Part shown: positions 1 to 10,352 of the stretch, one piece after another
Layout: every line of letters starts with the position of its first letter
Numbering within the stretch: the first letter of the stretch is position 1
Assembly (NCBI GenBank): GCA_963715045.1
Contig: CAVQRC010000027.1
Coordinates: 1 to 62,198, forward strand
Source of the DNA: CAVQRC01 sp963715045
GTDB lineage: Bacteria > Planctomycetota > Planctomycetia > Pirellulales > Lacipirellulaceae
Reading direction: 5' to 3'
Length of the DNA: 62,198 nucleotides
Made by a program: the position numbers and the translations under genes
The notes under the pieces: generated by a model
What the model saw: only the letters and a program-made list of their open reading frames with translations
Database searches by the model: none
Told to the model about the DNA's origin: nothing

Positions 1-81
1 ACGGTCGCTACGCGTACAGCCCGAGACGGGAACGCACAAAACGAGAAACAGTTTGGCGAGTGTCTTCATGAATCGACTTCC

Positions 82-1602
82 TCATCGCAGGAGAGCGTCT
101 TTTGGAGGCAGACTCCTGCTCAGGTGCCACTCGCTGGCAAAGACGTCGTCGAGGATAGCGGACGGCTTTCGCTCTGGCGAGCGGCGATTCTGGACCAACG
201 ACTCGACGTCGAGGACCAGCGTCGGAGATTGGCCGCGATCTCGCTGGCACCTGACACTCCCCGCCCCGCCCGGGAGGACGTTTCTGCCAAAATTCTGCTG
301 CCAGAGGAGAAAGTCTTCGCCGTCGACGTCGCCGTCCTGGTCGGCGTCGCCGTGTCTTCGCTCGCGCCGCTCTCGGTCGGAAAGTTCGTCTGCCAGATGA
401 GGAAGTCCTCGCCGTCGACATCGCCGTCGCGATCGAAGTCGGAAGGCGGGACGATGAACGTCTCGGCGTCGGCGGTCGGTGGGGCGGTCTCCTCGTGACC
501 GACGTTGTCCGTCGCGACCGAGTAGAAGGCGTACCTGCTGCCCATCTCACCGATGTAGGCCGCGGACGTGTCGGTCGTGTCGTCGAGCCAGAGCGAGAAT
601 TCGCCGCCGTCGACCGATACGAACACGTCGTAGGAGGCGATGCCCGATCCGCCCGCGTCGTCCTGCCCCGACCACGCGACGTTAAACATCGGGTGGCTGA
701 AGGCATCGAGCGAATCGATCGAGGTCTCCGGCGCCGCGGCGTCGATCGTGTTGAGCGCTTCCCGCGCGGGATCGGTCCCCTCGGTCGGATCCTCGGGATT
801 GATCTGGTTCGTGGCAATGACTTCCAGCCCATCAAAACTGATCAGGGCGACGTTGCGGAGCTCGGTGCCGGTCGTGAGATCGTCACGGGCGTCGATCGTG
901 AAGCCGACAAAACCCTTGCCGACGCCGGTGCCGTCCTCGGGCGGGAGGAATCCCGAGCAGGGCGCTCGGCGGCAGGAACGTCTCGGGATTGACCGACTGG
1001 AAGACGGCCCGCAGCTCGCCGCTCGCGGGATTGAAGCTGAGTTCGAGTTCGACATCAAACGTCTCGCCGGCCCACTCCATCTCCAGCGTGTCGAAGTGGT
1101 ATTGCCGGCCGGCCGGGATCTCGAAGAACTGATCGCCAAAACCGGCCTCGGTGAAGGCGAGCGTGCTCCAGTCGAGGTCGGCCGAGAGCTGATCGGTGAC
1201 CACGACCCGTTTGGCCGGCGCGGTCGCCGGCTCGCTCGGCACCGGCTCACTGCCGGGCCCCAGATTCTCAAAGTTGATCCGGTAGGGAATCGTGGTGCCG
1301 GCCGTGATGAACGCCTCGGGGCCGTAGCCGGCGATACCGAACTTCTCGTTCGGATCTTTCGGTCTCAGGATCTGGCTCGAAGCGCTGCCGCCGGAGCTGC
1401 CGCCGGACGGCGGAGGCGGCGGTCCTGGTTTGAATTGTGGGCCGGGTGGTGGGGGTGGTTCACGGCATTCCTCGTCCGGATCTAACGGATCTCGTAATGA
1501 CGGAATAGAATCTTTCAGAGGGCGGCATTCTGGGTTGCAGCCAGGAAGCGGGGCCGCCGTACCGCGCGAACTGCTGCACTGCTTGTGCAGTTGCTGAGAC
1601 AT
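82..1602 (-). CDS. Secreted dockerin-type-repeat protein, frame-disrupted
   Basis: The reading frame opens at the ATG at 1602. A Pro/Gly-rich stretch (PPPPPGPQFKPGPPPPP) leads into a domain starting RPKDPNEKFGIAGYGP, which I recognise as a recurrent module of large planctomycete surface proteins. Near 950 the frame changes inside LPPSALLG / FLPPEDGTG. A beta-rich domain follows (GGSGIASYDVFVSVDGGEF), then two calcium-loop dockerin-like repeats: DFDRDGDVDGEDFLIWQ, and after a second frame change near 355, DADQDGDVDGEDFLLWQ. In that last frame the stop is at 82-84. The repeats resemble type I dockerins, but in planctomycetes such repeats occur without known cohesin scaffolds, so a cell-surface or adhesive role is inferred. 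It may be the 3' continuation of the giant YD-repeat gene that stops at 1630. Confidence 0.6.
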
Positions 1603-1629
1603 TCTTGACTTGCCCGAAACCGTTAGAGA

Positions 1630-3240
1630 TCAGGCGGCATGCACCACCCGGCCGCGGGCCGGGCGGCGGGGGAATCTGGAATGGCAGACTCCCCTCAATC
1701 CTGATGGGTCAACGTTGGAAACGGATGCCGGCTGCGTAGCGGTAGAAATTCGCGTCCCGCCCTCGAGCCGCAAAGGGTCTTGAGCCACAAATCGGCCTTG
1801 ATCGGGTGAGTAGTACCGGGCCCGCATGAAGTTGCAGGCCGTTGTCCTCATTCATCACACCGTATTGACCGATGTATTCAAACGGATTTTCGATAGTTTC
1901 TTGGCGGAACAAGGATCCCCCGAATGGCGTGTACGCGTAGCGATTGACGTATACGCTGTCGGATGCTGTCACACCAACTGTTGAGCCGAGTGCGTCGTAG
2001 TCGAAGTAGGTCGATCCGTCGTTGCCCATCATCATCTCCAAGCCGATGCCGTGAGCGTAGGAGGCGAGTTCGGTTGCCTGCGTCGTCGTAAGCACCGACG
2101 ACGCTTACCAGCCCAGTCGGATCGACCAGGAACTCTGTACGCTCACCATTCAGGATGACGGCGTTCCGATTGCCGAACGCGTCGTATTCGTATTGCCAGA
2201 TGCCGTCAGTCGTTTCGACCTCGACGAGCCGGCCGCGGTCATCATAAGAGTGCAGGCGACTACCATTAGGTCCGGTCTGTTCGACGAGATTACCATCGGC
2301 GTCGTATCGCAACGTCTCCCGACCAATGCTCGTGTACTGATTGAGCGAATTCGCAGGTAGCCGGTCGTATCGTCGCCAATCACCACCGCCAGTGCGGTTT
2401 CCTGTTGCATCGTGCGAGTAATGCAGCTCCTCGGTTGGGAATGGCGGGATTCGTTGAAGGAATATGGCGGCTGTAAGCCGGTCATCCAGGTCGTAGCGGT
2501 AGGTCCACTCGCCGTCAAGGGTTGTCATTGATGTGCGGCGGCCGATGGCGTCATAGGTATACTCGAACCGGCTGTTGACCGTTCCGTTCGCGGCGTAATG
2601 AACGATCGAGGAAACGCGACCTGCCGCATCGTAAAGGGTGGTCGAGTACGTCCCGTTCGCTTTGTCCTCGCGTGCCAAACGACCTGCTTCGTGTCATACT
2701 GTGTAGGCTACCAGTGTTGCATTCGTGTCATCTCGAAGTTCCCCCAGCCGTCCAGCCGCGTCGTAAACGTACTGAACAACAAAATCCGAGTGATCTTCGA
2801 GACGTGTTCGACGCCCGATGGCGTCGTAACGGAATTCGATCCATCGTCCGCCGGGATAGTCGATGCGGGTAAAGTTGGTCGGCTGCGTCGTAGGTGAACG
2901 CGGTAGTCCCCTCGGTGGCGGTGACGGTTTCTAGACGATGTCGGTCATCGTACGTGAAGGTCGCTGTCAAGCCGCTGGATCCCGTCTGGCTGATAACTTG
3001 TCCTGTCGCATCAAAGGTGAACGACGTAGTCTGGCCCCGGCGGTTGACCGAGACGATCAGATTTCCCGCGGCGTCGTATTGCGCACGTTCGACGGTTCCG
3101 TCAGGGTATGTCGTCGAAATCTGATTGCCGGTGCCGTCATAGGCATAGTGGATGGAGTTGAGAGCTGCATCGACAAACCGCGTGGGCTGGTTGCTCGGAC
3201 CATTGGGAACAAAGCTGGTCGTGCCGCCCAGCGGGTCCGT
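1630..3240 (-). CDS. C-terminal YD-repeat segment of giant surface protein, five to six frame changes
   Basis: YD repeats continue through three frames: ISTTYPDGTVERAQYDAAGN, TATFTYDDRHRLETVTATEG, EFRYDAIGRRTRLEDHSDF, TTLYDAAGRVSSIVHYA, YDLDDRLTAA and YEYDAFGNRNAVILNG. The RHS terminal signature follows: RYAYTPFGG, ENPFEYIGQYG, MRARYYSPDQGRF, then NFYRYA and VSNVDPSGLRG. Breaks lie near 2873 (an extra T in CAACTTTACC), 2700, 2095, 1825 and 1740. After VDPSGL only about 20 residues remain before the stop at 1630. The usual variable toxin or effector tip is therefore missing, or it is represented by the next reading frame, which begins 28 bp downstream. Confidence 0.55.
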
Positions 3241-4935
3241 AGAACCTCGTCAACTGCGCTCGCAGCTGACCAAGCGTAGGTGACTGCACGGCCCATGGCG
3301 TCTGTCCGACGCACAAGGTTTAGTTCGTCGTCGTATTCGAAGAGGATGTAGCCACCAGCTCCATCCTCGCCGCGGACAGTGGCATTCCGGTGGTCAAAGA
3401 AGTCACTCGTCGTGGCGCCCGCACCGTCAGTACGATGGACTTCGCCGATCGTGTAGCTGAAAGTAACACGCTCGATGCCGCCCTCCAGTTGCGAAGCACT
3501 CAGTCGGCCCGAGCTATCGTATTCCCATTGCAGGGCCGGTCCCGCTGGAGGTGAGGCTGAGGTCAATGCGTGGCGACGAGCAGGATCATTGTCGGTGCTG
3601 TATCCGTAGCGTGTAGTTCCATCGGAGTCAGTAACTGCAATGAGGTACTCATTCGCGGCGTCGTACTGGTAGATCGTTGTGTCACCGTCCGATTCGGTGA
3701 CGCTCTCGATCAGGCCGGCCGCGTTGTACGTGAACGTGAGCGACTCGCCGCCCGAATGGGTGAGGCTCGTCAACTGGTTGCCGGTGTAGCCGGCCGTGAC
3801 CTGGTTGCCGTTAAAATCTTCGCGAGAGGCGAGTTGGCCGGTGGCCGTGAAGCGGCGGACGTCGCCGTTGAACTCCGTCAGTTCATACGTGCCGTCCAGG
3901 AGTTCGACGAGCGTTCCTCGATCGCCATTCTCGTCGAAAAACGTGCCCTGTCGGCGGGTGTCGGGCTGGAATCGCCGCGTCACTTCGCCCGCGTCGCGAA
4001 TCACGACGGTGCCGTCGGCGAGCACCTCGAGTTGCTCGTGCCAGGGGACCGTCCAGCCGTAGCCGAGCGGACCGAACGTCACCCGCTCGGGAATCGTGTT
4101 CCCAAAGCTGCGACCGAACTCGAGGGGAAGGCCTGCGCCGGAGACACGCGCGTCGATCCCGCTGGTGAGTCTCGTGACCACCGGCAGCCCGATGGCCTGT
4201 TCGACTTCAAACCCAAACAGCTCGCTGACATCCGTGATTTTGAGTCCGAGCCGGTGGAGGTAGTTCGCGTTCTCACTCATCGTGGCGATGTAGTCGCCCC
4301 AGGTCGGCCCGATCGCATCGACGAGATTCGGAAAGATGACGTCCCAGGCGTCGTCGTTGATCGATGCGGGTTGCAGTTCGTCTTTGAACGCGGGCCAGTC
4401 GATGAGTTCCGTATCGCCCGCCTCGCGGATGAGCAGTTCCATCTCGAGTTGCCGATCGGACGTGTCCCAGGTGTCGGCCAGCCCGGCGTAGTAGACCGGG
4501 ACACGGACCCGTTCCCCGGGCAGGAGGAGACCGGGGAATTCGCCGGAGGCGAGGATCTGTACCGAGTCGTGGAAACCATCCGGGTGCGCGAAGGTCCAGA
4601 GCGCGGACGGCGTGGGTTGGCTGAGGGAGAGCTTGGACGCTTCATCGCCCTCGGGATCGGCCGACTGGACGGTGAGGATCGGGGCCGGCATCGCCGCGGC
4701 ACCCGTGTTCGCATACTCCACATAAAACGTGGCCCAATTGTTGAAGAGGACACCGCCTGGAAGCGTCAACTCGGTTTCCAGCTTCGCGGTCCCGCCGGGG
4801 ACGACCTCGACCGCATCGGAGAGGAGGCCGTCGTTGCCGTCAGCCAGCGTGACGCGGAGGTCGTAGGTGGCTTCGGGCACGCCGGTGAGATCGAACTCGG
4901 CGGTCGCCTGTTCAAAGGTGTCGATGCCGAGACTC
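3241..4935 (-). CDS. Fourth segment of giant surface protein (RHS entry domain and first YD repeats)
   Basis: The segment begins SLGIDTFEQATAEFDLTGVPEATYDL and continues through a long beta domain to FGFEVEQAIGLPVVTRLTSG. It then enters a classical RHS core opening (PLEFGRSFGNTIPERVTFG, GYGWTVPWHEQL) that precedes YD repeats in RHS and teneurin-like proteins. YD repeats are seen as TYNAAGLIESVT, YQYDAANEYLIAVTDSDG, EYDSSGRLSAS and FEYDDELNLVRRTDAMG. The frame changes near 3240, where VDEVLRT should continue DPLGGTTSF. YD-repeat barrels are known to form hollow shells around C-terminal cargo. Here they are coupled to LEPR-XLL and autotransporter-like parts. Confidence 0.6.
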
Positions 4936-5835
4936 GAGCGCCGGGTATTCGGTGCCATCGGCGGCAACGAGGGCGGCCGAGGCCCCCGGTAGAAAACCGA
5001 CGCCATACAGCGTGGCGGTCGAGACGCCGCCGGTGGGAAGCGTTTGGGGCGTGACTCGCGAGACAAACGGCGCGCCGCTCTCGGCCCGGATCGTGAAGTC
5101 GGCCGGATTGGCGATTGCCTGGCCGTACACGAGCACGTACCAGGTGTTGGGCGGGGCGAGGGGCACGTAGACCTCGTGATCGGCGCCGGCCATGTCGTTG
5201 CGGGCGTCAAGAATCCGCCGCGTCGGCGGCAGGCCCTGGCGGACGTAGACTTCGACATTGTCGGTATCGATCGCGTGGTCGAATTGAACCGCGAGCGGAT
5301 TCGCGGTGGTGGTCTCGATCTCGAACAGCCAGGCGTCACCGCTGGCCGTGAGCGACTCGGTAACGACCGTACTGAGCGGGAGTGGCACCGCATCGACGCT
5401 GTTGAGCGCGAACGCATAACTGCCGGTATCAAGTCCCTGGGCGTTGACGGCCAGCACGTAGGGTCCGTCGACGGGCAGCGTTACGGGCGCGGAGTCGTTC
5501 TCCAGGTTCTCGAACACGATCACGCCGCCGGGCCCGGTGAGCGTGAACTTCACCGCGGCGACGTTGGAGTTCAGCAGGTCGAGGCGAACCGACTGGCCCG
5601 ACCGGGCGGTGAACGTCCATTCGTCACGGCTGTAAAGACTTTCGAGCGTGCCGGTCTCCCGTTGATTGAGCACCAGCGGCCGGGAATCGAGCGTGGCGTT
5701 GCCGACGGTGAGCACGTAGTTGCCGGTGGCGGCGGGGGTTGCCGAGGCGGCTGAGACACGAACCTGGTAGACGCCGTCGACGGGCAGGTCGACGTTGTCG
5801 AGCGTGGCGGTCTCGCCAACGACCGTCGACTCGCC
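4936..5835 (-). CDS. Third segment of giant surface protein (pre-peptidase-like / Ig-like domains)
   Basis: About 300 codons are readable here. They contain GNYVLTVGNATL, then WTFTARSGQSVRLDLLNSN, a second GPYVLAVNAQGLDTGSYAF, and a final Ig/TIG-like domain (SRVTPQTLPTGGVSTATLYG, VGFLPGASAALV). The repeated 'YVLTVG / GSYAF' strands are typical of bacterial pre-peptidase C-terminal domains, which often flank secreted enzymes and adhesins. The frame is lost near 4935 at EYPALE and resumes with SLGIDTFEQATAEF. There is no catalytic domain, and the role is inferred as a spacer of the surface protein. Confidence 0.55.
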
Positions 5836-7727
5836 GGCTGGCGAGCACCGTGGTCCCGTCGGGGGCGACGAGTTCGACGTGGACCTGGCCGAGGACCGGA
5901 TCGAGGGGGGGCGGCATGCCGTCGCCCCCCGGGTCGGCAAGGATCGTGACGGCCTGGCCGGCCCGGCCAAAAAACGTCCATTCGTCGACAAGGCCGCTGG
6001 CGGCCAGCTTGGCCGAGGTGGGCGTGTCGCGTTCGATCGGCCCGCCCGAACCCAGCACCTGGACGTTGCCGCCGAGGATCGTGCCGTTGTTGATGACCGC
6101 CCGGGCGTAGACTTGGAGGCCGTTCAGGTCGAGCGTGGCACCGGCGTTCACGGTCAATCCGTCGACGTAAAGAACTTCAGGGTTGGCATCGGCGATCGCG
6201 TTGTCGGCCTCGTCGATGAGCTGGGTGTAACCCGCGACTTCGATCTGACCATAGGCAAAATTGTCGACAAAACCGGCCGGGACCAGGCCGCGGTCGCGGC
6301 CCATCACCTCGAGCCATTGGGGGACGGTTGCCGCGCCGCCGGCGAGCCGCAGCCGGCCCTGGGGCGAGAAGTCGCTCGCCGCCTGGGTGTTGCCGGTGAT
6401 GCTCCCGCGGAGGGTGAGCGTGGTACCGGGCCGCGAGACGAAATAGTCGTTGCCATCAAGGACCACGCTCGCCTGGTTCGCCGGCGCCTGGATGTCGATC
6501 TCGCCGGCGAGCAGTTCGAGGGAGCCGGCTTGTTCGAATTGGATCAAGTTCGTCGTGACCAGCGTGGCCGATCCGGTCTTCACGAACGTGCCGGCGTTGT
6601 GAAAAGCGGCAGAGCCCCCGAAGCCAACCCTGTTGATGCTGGTCAGGTTCTCGATCGTCAGCGTTCCCTCGGGCAGGACGTTGAGCGTCGAACCACCGTA
6701 CATCCCAATGCTGCCACTGCCGGGCAGGCTCGTGTCTCCTCCGAGGCTGAGCGTGCCGTCGAGCCGAAACCCGCCGTCGGCGATGTTGACGTCCGTGAGG
6801 ATCGTCCCAGTCCCCGACACTGTTGATCCGGCGGCGATCTCGACGGTTCCCGCGCCGCGGACGATGTGATCGCCTAAAAACGCACCGCCGTCGGGTCGCA
6901 GGACGGCGCCGGGGGCGAGAATCGTGTCGGAGTTGCCGGTGAGCGTGCCCCCACTGAGCAGCAGGTCGCCCGTGACGTTCCAGTCATGGTTCGCCGTGAG
7001 CCGAACGCCCAGCGTCAAGTTCTCGACCGCCACACTCGGGCCGGCGATCACAATAACATAGGAACCGCCACCCCGGACGTCGAACACCCCGGGCCCGACC
7101 ACCGCGCTGCCGCCTTCCAGCACCACCTCGTGGATGCCCAGGGTCACGAGTGTGCCGGCTTCCATTTGAACCGTGCCCGCGTTGCGGAACGTTTTGATTC
7201 CCGAGCCCGCCCCGACCAGCAAGAAGTCCTGACGCACGACCCACGTCCCGGCATTGGTCAAGGTCCCCCCTCGATAAAGCTTGAGTTGTCCGGTCGTATC
7301 GAGCGTCGTCGTGCCGCCGAAGGTGAGCTGACTGCCGTTGAGGCTGCCGCCGGCCGTGCCGTGCATGTGGACGTCGGCGAGCAGTGTCAGGTTGGTCCCA
7401 CTCACGAAGTCGGCCGTGCCGACCCAATCGACAATGCCCGCGCCCTGGACGGTATGCGTGGCGCCGAAACTACCGTCGGCGATCGTCATCACGCCACCCG
7501 CCTCGAGGTTCGTAATCCCGCTGCCGGTGAGCGTGCCACCATTCCATTGAAACACCCCTCCGACGTCGAGCTGGCCGTCGACCTGCAACAGGCCACTCGT
7601 CAGCGTCAAGTTCTCGACCGCCACACTCGGGCCGGCGATCGCAACAACGTGGCTTCCGCCCACGACCTCGAACACGCCGGGCCCGCCCACCTCGCTGCCG
7701 CCTTCCAGCACCACCTCGGGGATGCCC
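5836..7727 (-). CDS. Middle segment of giant surface protein (glycine-rich autotransporter-like beta repeats)
   Basis: This frame resumes with VVLEGGSEVGGPGVFEVVGG. It holds about 600 residues of short beta-strand repeats with the signatures GGTLTNAGTWVV, FRNAGTVQMEAG and LTLGVRL. This is the composition of a beta-helix passenger domain. After about residue 500 the repeats give way to NPEVLYVDGLTVNAGATLDLNG and then to WTFFGRAGQAVTILADPG, the start of a domain repeated later as WTFTARSGQSVRLDLLN. That pair resembles bacterial pre-peptidase-like beta-sandwiches. Most of one 590-bp tandem repeat copy lies inside this segment. The frame breaks near 5835, where ASRRVDGRW should read ASPAGESTVVGETATL. 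Confidence 0.6.
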
Positions 7728-8190
7728 TGGGCCGACGAGTGTGCCGGCTTCCATTTGAACCGTGCCCGCGTTGCGGAACGTTTTAGATCCCGAGCCCGCC
7801 GCGATCAGCAAGAAGTCCTGACGCACGACCCACGTCCCGGCATTGGTCAAGGTCCCCCCTCGATAAAGCTTGAGTTGTCCGGTCGTATCGAGCGTCGTCG
7901 TGCCGCCGAAGGTGAGCTGACTGCCGTTGAGGCTGCCGCCGGCCGTGCCGTGCATGTGGACGTCGGCGAGCAGTGTCAGGTTGGTCCCACTCACGAAGTC
8001 GGCCGTGCCGACCCAATCGACAATGCCCGCGCCCTGGACGGTATGCGTGCCGCCGAAATTACCGTCGCCGATCGTCATCACGCCACCCGCCTCGAGGTTC
8101 GTAATCCCGCTGCCGGTGAGCGAACCACCGCTCCATTGAAACGCCCCTCCGACGTCGAGCTGGCCGTCGACCCACAACAGGCCACTCGTC
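7012..8190. repeat. Tandem duplication, two units of about 590 bp inside the giant surface-protein gene
   Basis: Units 7012-7601 and 7602-8190 align along their whole length. Both begin with AGCGTCAAGTTCTCGACCGC or its counterpart at the same offset. The central 300 bp (7150-7450 against 7739-8039) is nearly identical by eye. The offset is 588 before about 7139/7727 and 589 after it, which marks one extra base in the 7602-8190 copy. This is exactly where the reading frame is lost. The near-identity implies recent duplication or gene conversion of a beta-repeat module of about 196 residues. Confidence 0.85.
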
Positions 8191-8669
8191 AATTCGACCG
8201 CCCCATCGACCTGGTGGACGGTCGCCGCATTGGTCAGTCGAAATTGGCCGCCGGAGACCTCCAGGTTCCCGTCGATTTGGGCCTGTGTCTCGACGTTGAG
8301 TATGTCGCCAGGCACTTCGAGCGTTTCACCGACCACGAGGCTGTTCAGCGTCAGTACGCCCGTACCGGGACCAACAATGCCGAACCGGACCGTGGCGTCG
8401 TCGTGGCTGTTGGGATCGCCCAGGTTGGGGATCACGACATCGTCGAGACCCGACGGCACCGCAGCGACGCCCTCGCGGTCCCAGTTGGCGGCTTCGCTCC
8501 AGGAGATGCCATCCCCGTCGCCGGTCCAGGTGACGGTCGCCAGGACCACCCGCGGCTCGAGCGGCTCGAGGCGAAGTTCGCGGCGGCGGCGTGACACGCG
8601 GCGATCGCGGCGGGAAGGGGGAAACAAGCGGGTAAGGCGGTCCGAGGCGGTCGAGATTGTTTGGGGCAT
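7728..8669 (-). CDS. N-terminal segment of giant surface protein (LEPR-XLL motif and beta repeats)
   Basis: The start is taken as the ATG at 8669 (MPQTISTASDRLTR). It is followed by a basic stretch and LRLEPLEPRVVLATVTWTG, the LEPR-XLL-type motif placed at the N-terminus of very large planctomycete surface proteins. The next residues (WSEAANWDREGVAAVPSGLDDVVIP) match the opening of autotransporter-like NW-type beta repeats. Glycine-rich repeats follow (GGVMTIGDGNFGGTHTVQGAG, TTTLDTTGQLKLYRGGTL). The frame is lost near 7727, in the second copy of a tandemly duplicated unit. There an extra base, relative to the first copy, turns LVxxGIxEVVLEGG into LVGPGHPRGG. Function is inferred as an exported cell-surface structural or adhesion protein. 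Confidence 0.6.
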
Positions 8670-8896
8670 GATCCTGATCGGCGGTGGCGCGGGTGTGCAG
8701 ATCAGTACAACGCCCTTCTGGTTGCGAACGCGTATGGTGGGTCGCAAGACCGCAAGGAGCATCGGCGTCACACCAGCGGGCAGCGAACTGGTGCGTCAAC
8801 GGAATTGCGGCAGGGTGGCACTGCCGCGTACATGCGTCGTTTACTGACGCGTTTGCCAGATTCAGAAAAAGATTTCGCCATGTAGCCGAGGCTCAT

Positions 8897-8917
8897 CCGA
8901 GACACGGACCAGACGAC
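8897..8917 (+). repeat. 21-bp direct repeat, copy 1
   Basis: CCGAGACACGGACCAGACGA plus one C is found here and again exactly at 9018-9038. The bases just upstream are also similar. Function is unknown. It might be a binding site for the gene starting at 8669, or a remnant of local duplication. Confidence 0.6.
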
Positions 8918-9017
8918 GGTCACGCCCCAGTCGGTGCGGACATCGCCGCCGCCGGTCGTACTCGCCCCGCGACGATGGCACATCTGACCTCGCCACGGAG
9001 TGTCGAGGCTACATGCT

Positions 9018-9038
9018 CCGAGACACGGACCAGACGAC
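9018..9038 (+). repeat. 21-bp direct repeat, copy 2
   Basis: Identical to 8897-8917 at a distance of 121 bp. See that entry. Confidence 0.6.
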
Positions 9039-9153
9039 CGTCGAGAGCACCTTGCGCCGCGGACCCTGCCAGCGGAAGCACAATCGCGGGCGCCACGCTC
9101 GGGCCCCGCCACGGAGTGACGGGACTACAGACGAGGCTGCATGTCAGCGACAC

Positions 9154-9403
9154 TCAATCGAGTTCGGGCAATTCGTCCGGCGGCATTCTCAGACCTCTGA
9201 CGATCCAGACAACCAACAGGACCGGCGGCAGCGTAGAGAGCGTCCGGCCAACGGTCTCGACGAACGCCAGACTGTGGTGCCGCGGCGTGGAGGACCAGAC
9301 CAACGCCCGTCCCGATCGCCGCGGCAACGACTGCGACGGGCAACGCGAACGACCAGTTGACGGCCGGCTTGCCGTTGCGAGTGCCGACAAGAGTGAATCG
9401 CAC
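9154..9403 (-). CDS. Small two-segment membrane protein coupled to kinase/WD40 gene
   Basis: The start is a GTG at 9401-9403. It shares its first base with the TAG stop of the upstream gene (TAGTG), and a GGAG lies 9 bases upstream, so translational coupling is likely. The N-terminal part reads MRFTLVGTRNGKPAVNWSF and then a hydrophobic span ALPVAVVAAAIGTGVGLVLH. Near 9280 the frame shifts. The other frame gives a second hydrophobic span (TLSTLPPVLLVVWIVRGL) and a clean end RMPPDELPELD. The joined protein is about 83 residues with two membrane segments. I do not recognise the family. Its position as the last gene of the sigma/kinase operon suggests a membrane partner of that kinase. Confidence 0.5.
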
Positions 9404-10352
9404 TACCTGGTACTCCGTGGTTGGTTCGCTTCACGCGGCAGGCGTGCCCACCACGGTTCGAAGCGATCTGCCGGATTACGGCCTTCTCCCGTGACGGCAG
9501 TCCCGTCGGCGGAGACGGCGACGGCGTTGGCGATCGCCCAGCCGTTGAGATCGACTCCCGCAGCAACGAGGAGTTCACTCACGGTACGCACGTCGCGGTC
9601 ACCATCCCACACGACGGCCGTCTGGGAGACGAATCGATGCTCTTGCGTGCGAAAGCAGCACCCGACGCATCGCTCACCGTCACCGGAAACACTCGACGGC
9701 ATGGAGATTGCGTCACTTGAGAGATCCGGCAGGATCTGAGTACGCCCGGCTCGCCAGCGGAAGGCCCTACCGGTCGAGGACTCTCCCCGCGTCCTGAAAG
9801 TGCGAGGCCGCTCGGCCAGCGAAACCCGACGATCACGTTCCCGTCCGCAGAAAGATCTTCGGCCCACCAATTGTCCGGCGGTGTCGAAGCCCGAGGGGAA
9901 CTGCAAACCCGTTTCTGTCCAGAGCACGGGCCGGCAATCACGGATGTTCTCTGAGCTCTTCAGGCCTTTTCGTCCGGCATCGTTGACCGCGTTGTAGGCG
10001 ACGCCAAGAATCACGCTCCCGTCCGCGGAGATCGCCGTGGCTTCGATGTGCTTGTGGTCGGGCGACCGCGGCAGCGTCTCGGGGTTGCCCGCTCGCCAGC
10101 AAATGGCCGTCCTGCGATTGCTTGTCCTGGTCCCAATACGTCCCGACGGCGACCGCACCATCGGGCGTCACATCCTCCACGTGCGACGAGCAACGCTCGA
10201 TGGGCCACGGCTCTTCGGTGATCGGCCAACGCATTGCAACATAGCGCGGTTGGTCGTTCTGCACGCACCGGCCCGACCCGAAAAGCTGGCCGTCGTCGGT
10301 CACCGCCGATGCCTGGCTGTTGCCGCTCGGTATTGCGAAGGAGCGAATCGAC
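9403..10352 (-). CDS. HAF-like repeat tail of the kinase/WD40 protein
   Basis: After the last WD40 blade the protein changes to repeats such as NISHNGRFVSGLSKSGKTYN, ASAVTDDGQLFGSG, DVTPDGAVAVGTYW, ATAISADGSVILGVAYN, DLSADGNVIVGFRW and ANAVAVSADGTAVTGEG. These match the 'extracellular repeat, HAF family' pattern, usually seen in secreted or autotransporter-like proteins and probably forming a propeller. Finding them at the end of a kinase/WD40 protein is unusual. Frame changes occur near 10105 and 9865. The gene stops at TAG 9403-9405. Confidence 0.5.

Larger units (their letters stand above)
1630..8669 (-). pseudogene. Giant LEPR-XLL / beta-repeat / YD-repeat (RHS-like) surface protein, whole locus, multiply frame-disrupted
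   Basis: One reading direction holds a continuous series of domains from 8669 to 1630, roughly 2,300 codons. They are an LEPR-XLL-type N-terminus, glycine-rich autotransporter-like beta repeats, Ig/pre-peptidase-like domains, an RHS entry domain, about 20 YD repeats, and the usual RHS end signature (an FEYIGQYG region, RARYYSPDQGRF, VDPSG). Frame changes are visible near 7727, 5835, 4935, 3240, 2873, 2700, 2095, 1825 and 1740. At each one the homologous reading simply resumes in another frame, as expected of single-base indels. RHS proteins are usually large exported or surface proteins that shell a toxin or mediate contact. Here there is no recognisable toxin after the VDPSG motif. Whether the gene is dead or the sequence carries indel errors cannot be decided from sequence alone. 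The segments are described separately. Confidence 0.6.
8670..9153. other. Gene-free stretch upstream of giant surface-protein gene
   Basis: I see no convincing gene here. It should hold the promoter of the minus-strand gene starting at 8669. The only structure noted is a pair of 21-bp direct repeats 121 bp apart, with partial similarity extending upstream of each copy (GAGGCTxxAT). A related GCCACGGAGTG word also occurs twice, near 8992 and 9108. Confidence 0.5.

Noticed and set aside
300..460. Dockerin repeats as evidence for a cellulosome
   Set aside because: No cohesin or scaffoldin is visible. In planctomycetes these repeats occur on many unrelated surface proteins.
3570..5054. 494-codon plus-strand frame opposite the YD-repeat gene
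   Set aside because: The minus strand carries clear YD and RHS entry motifs. The plus frame is charged low-complexity sequence without homology.
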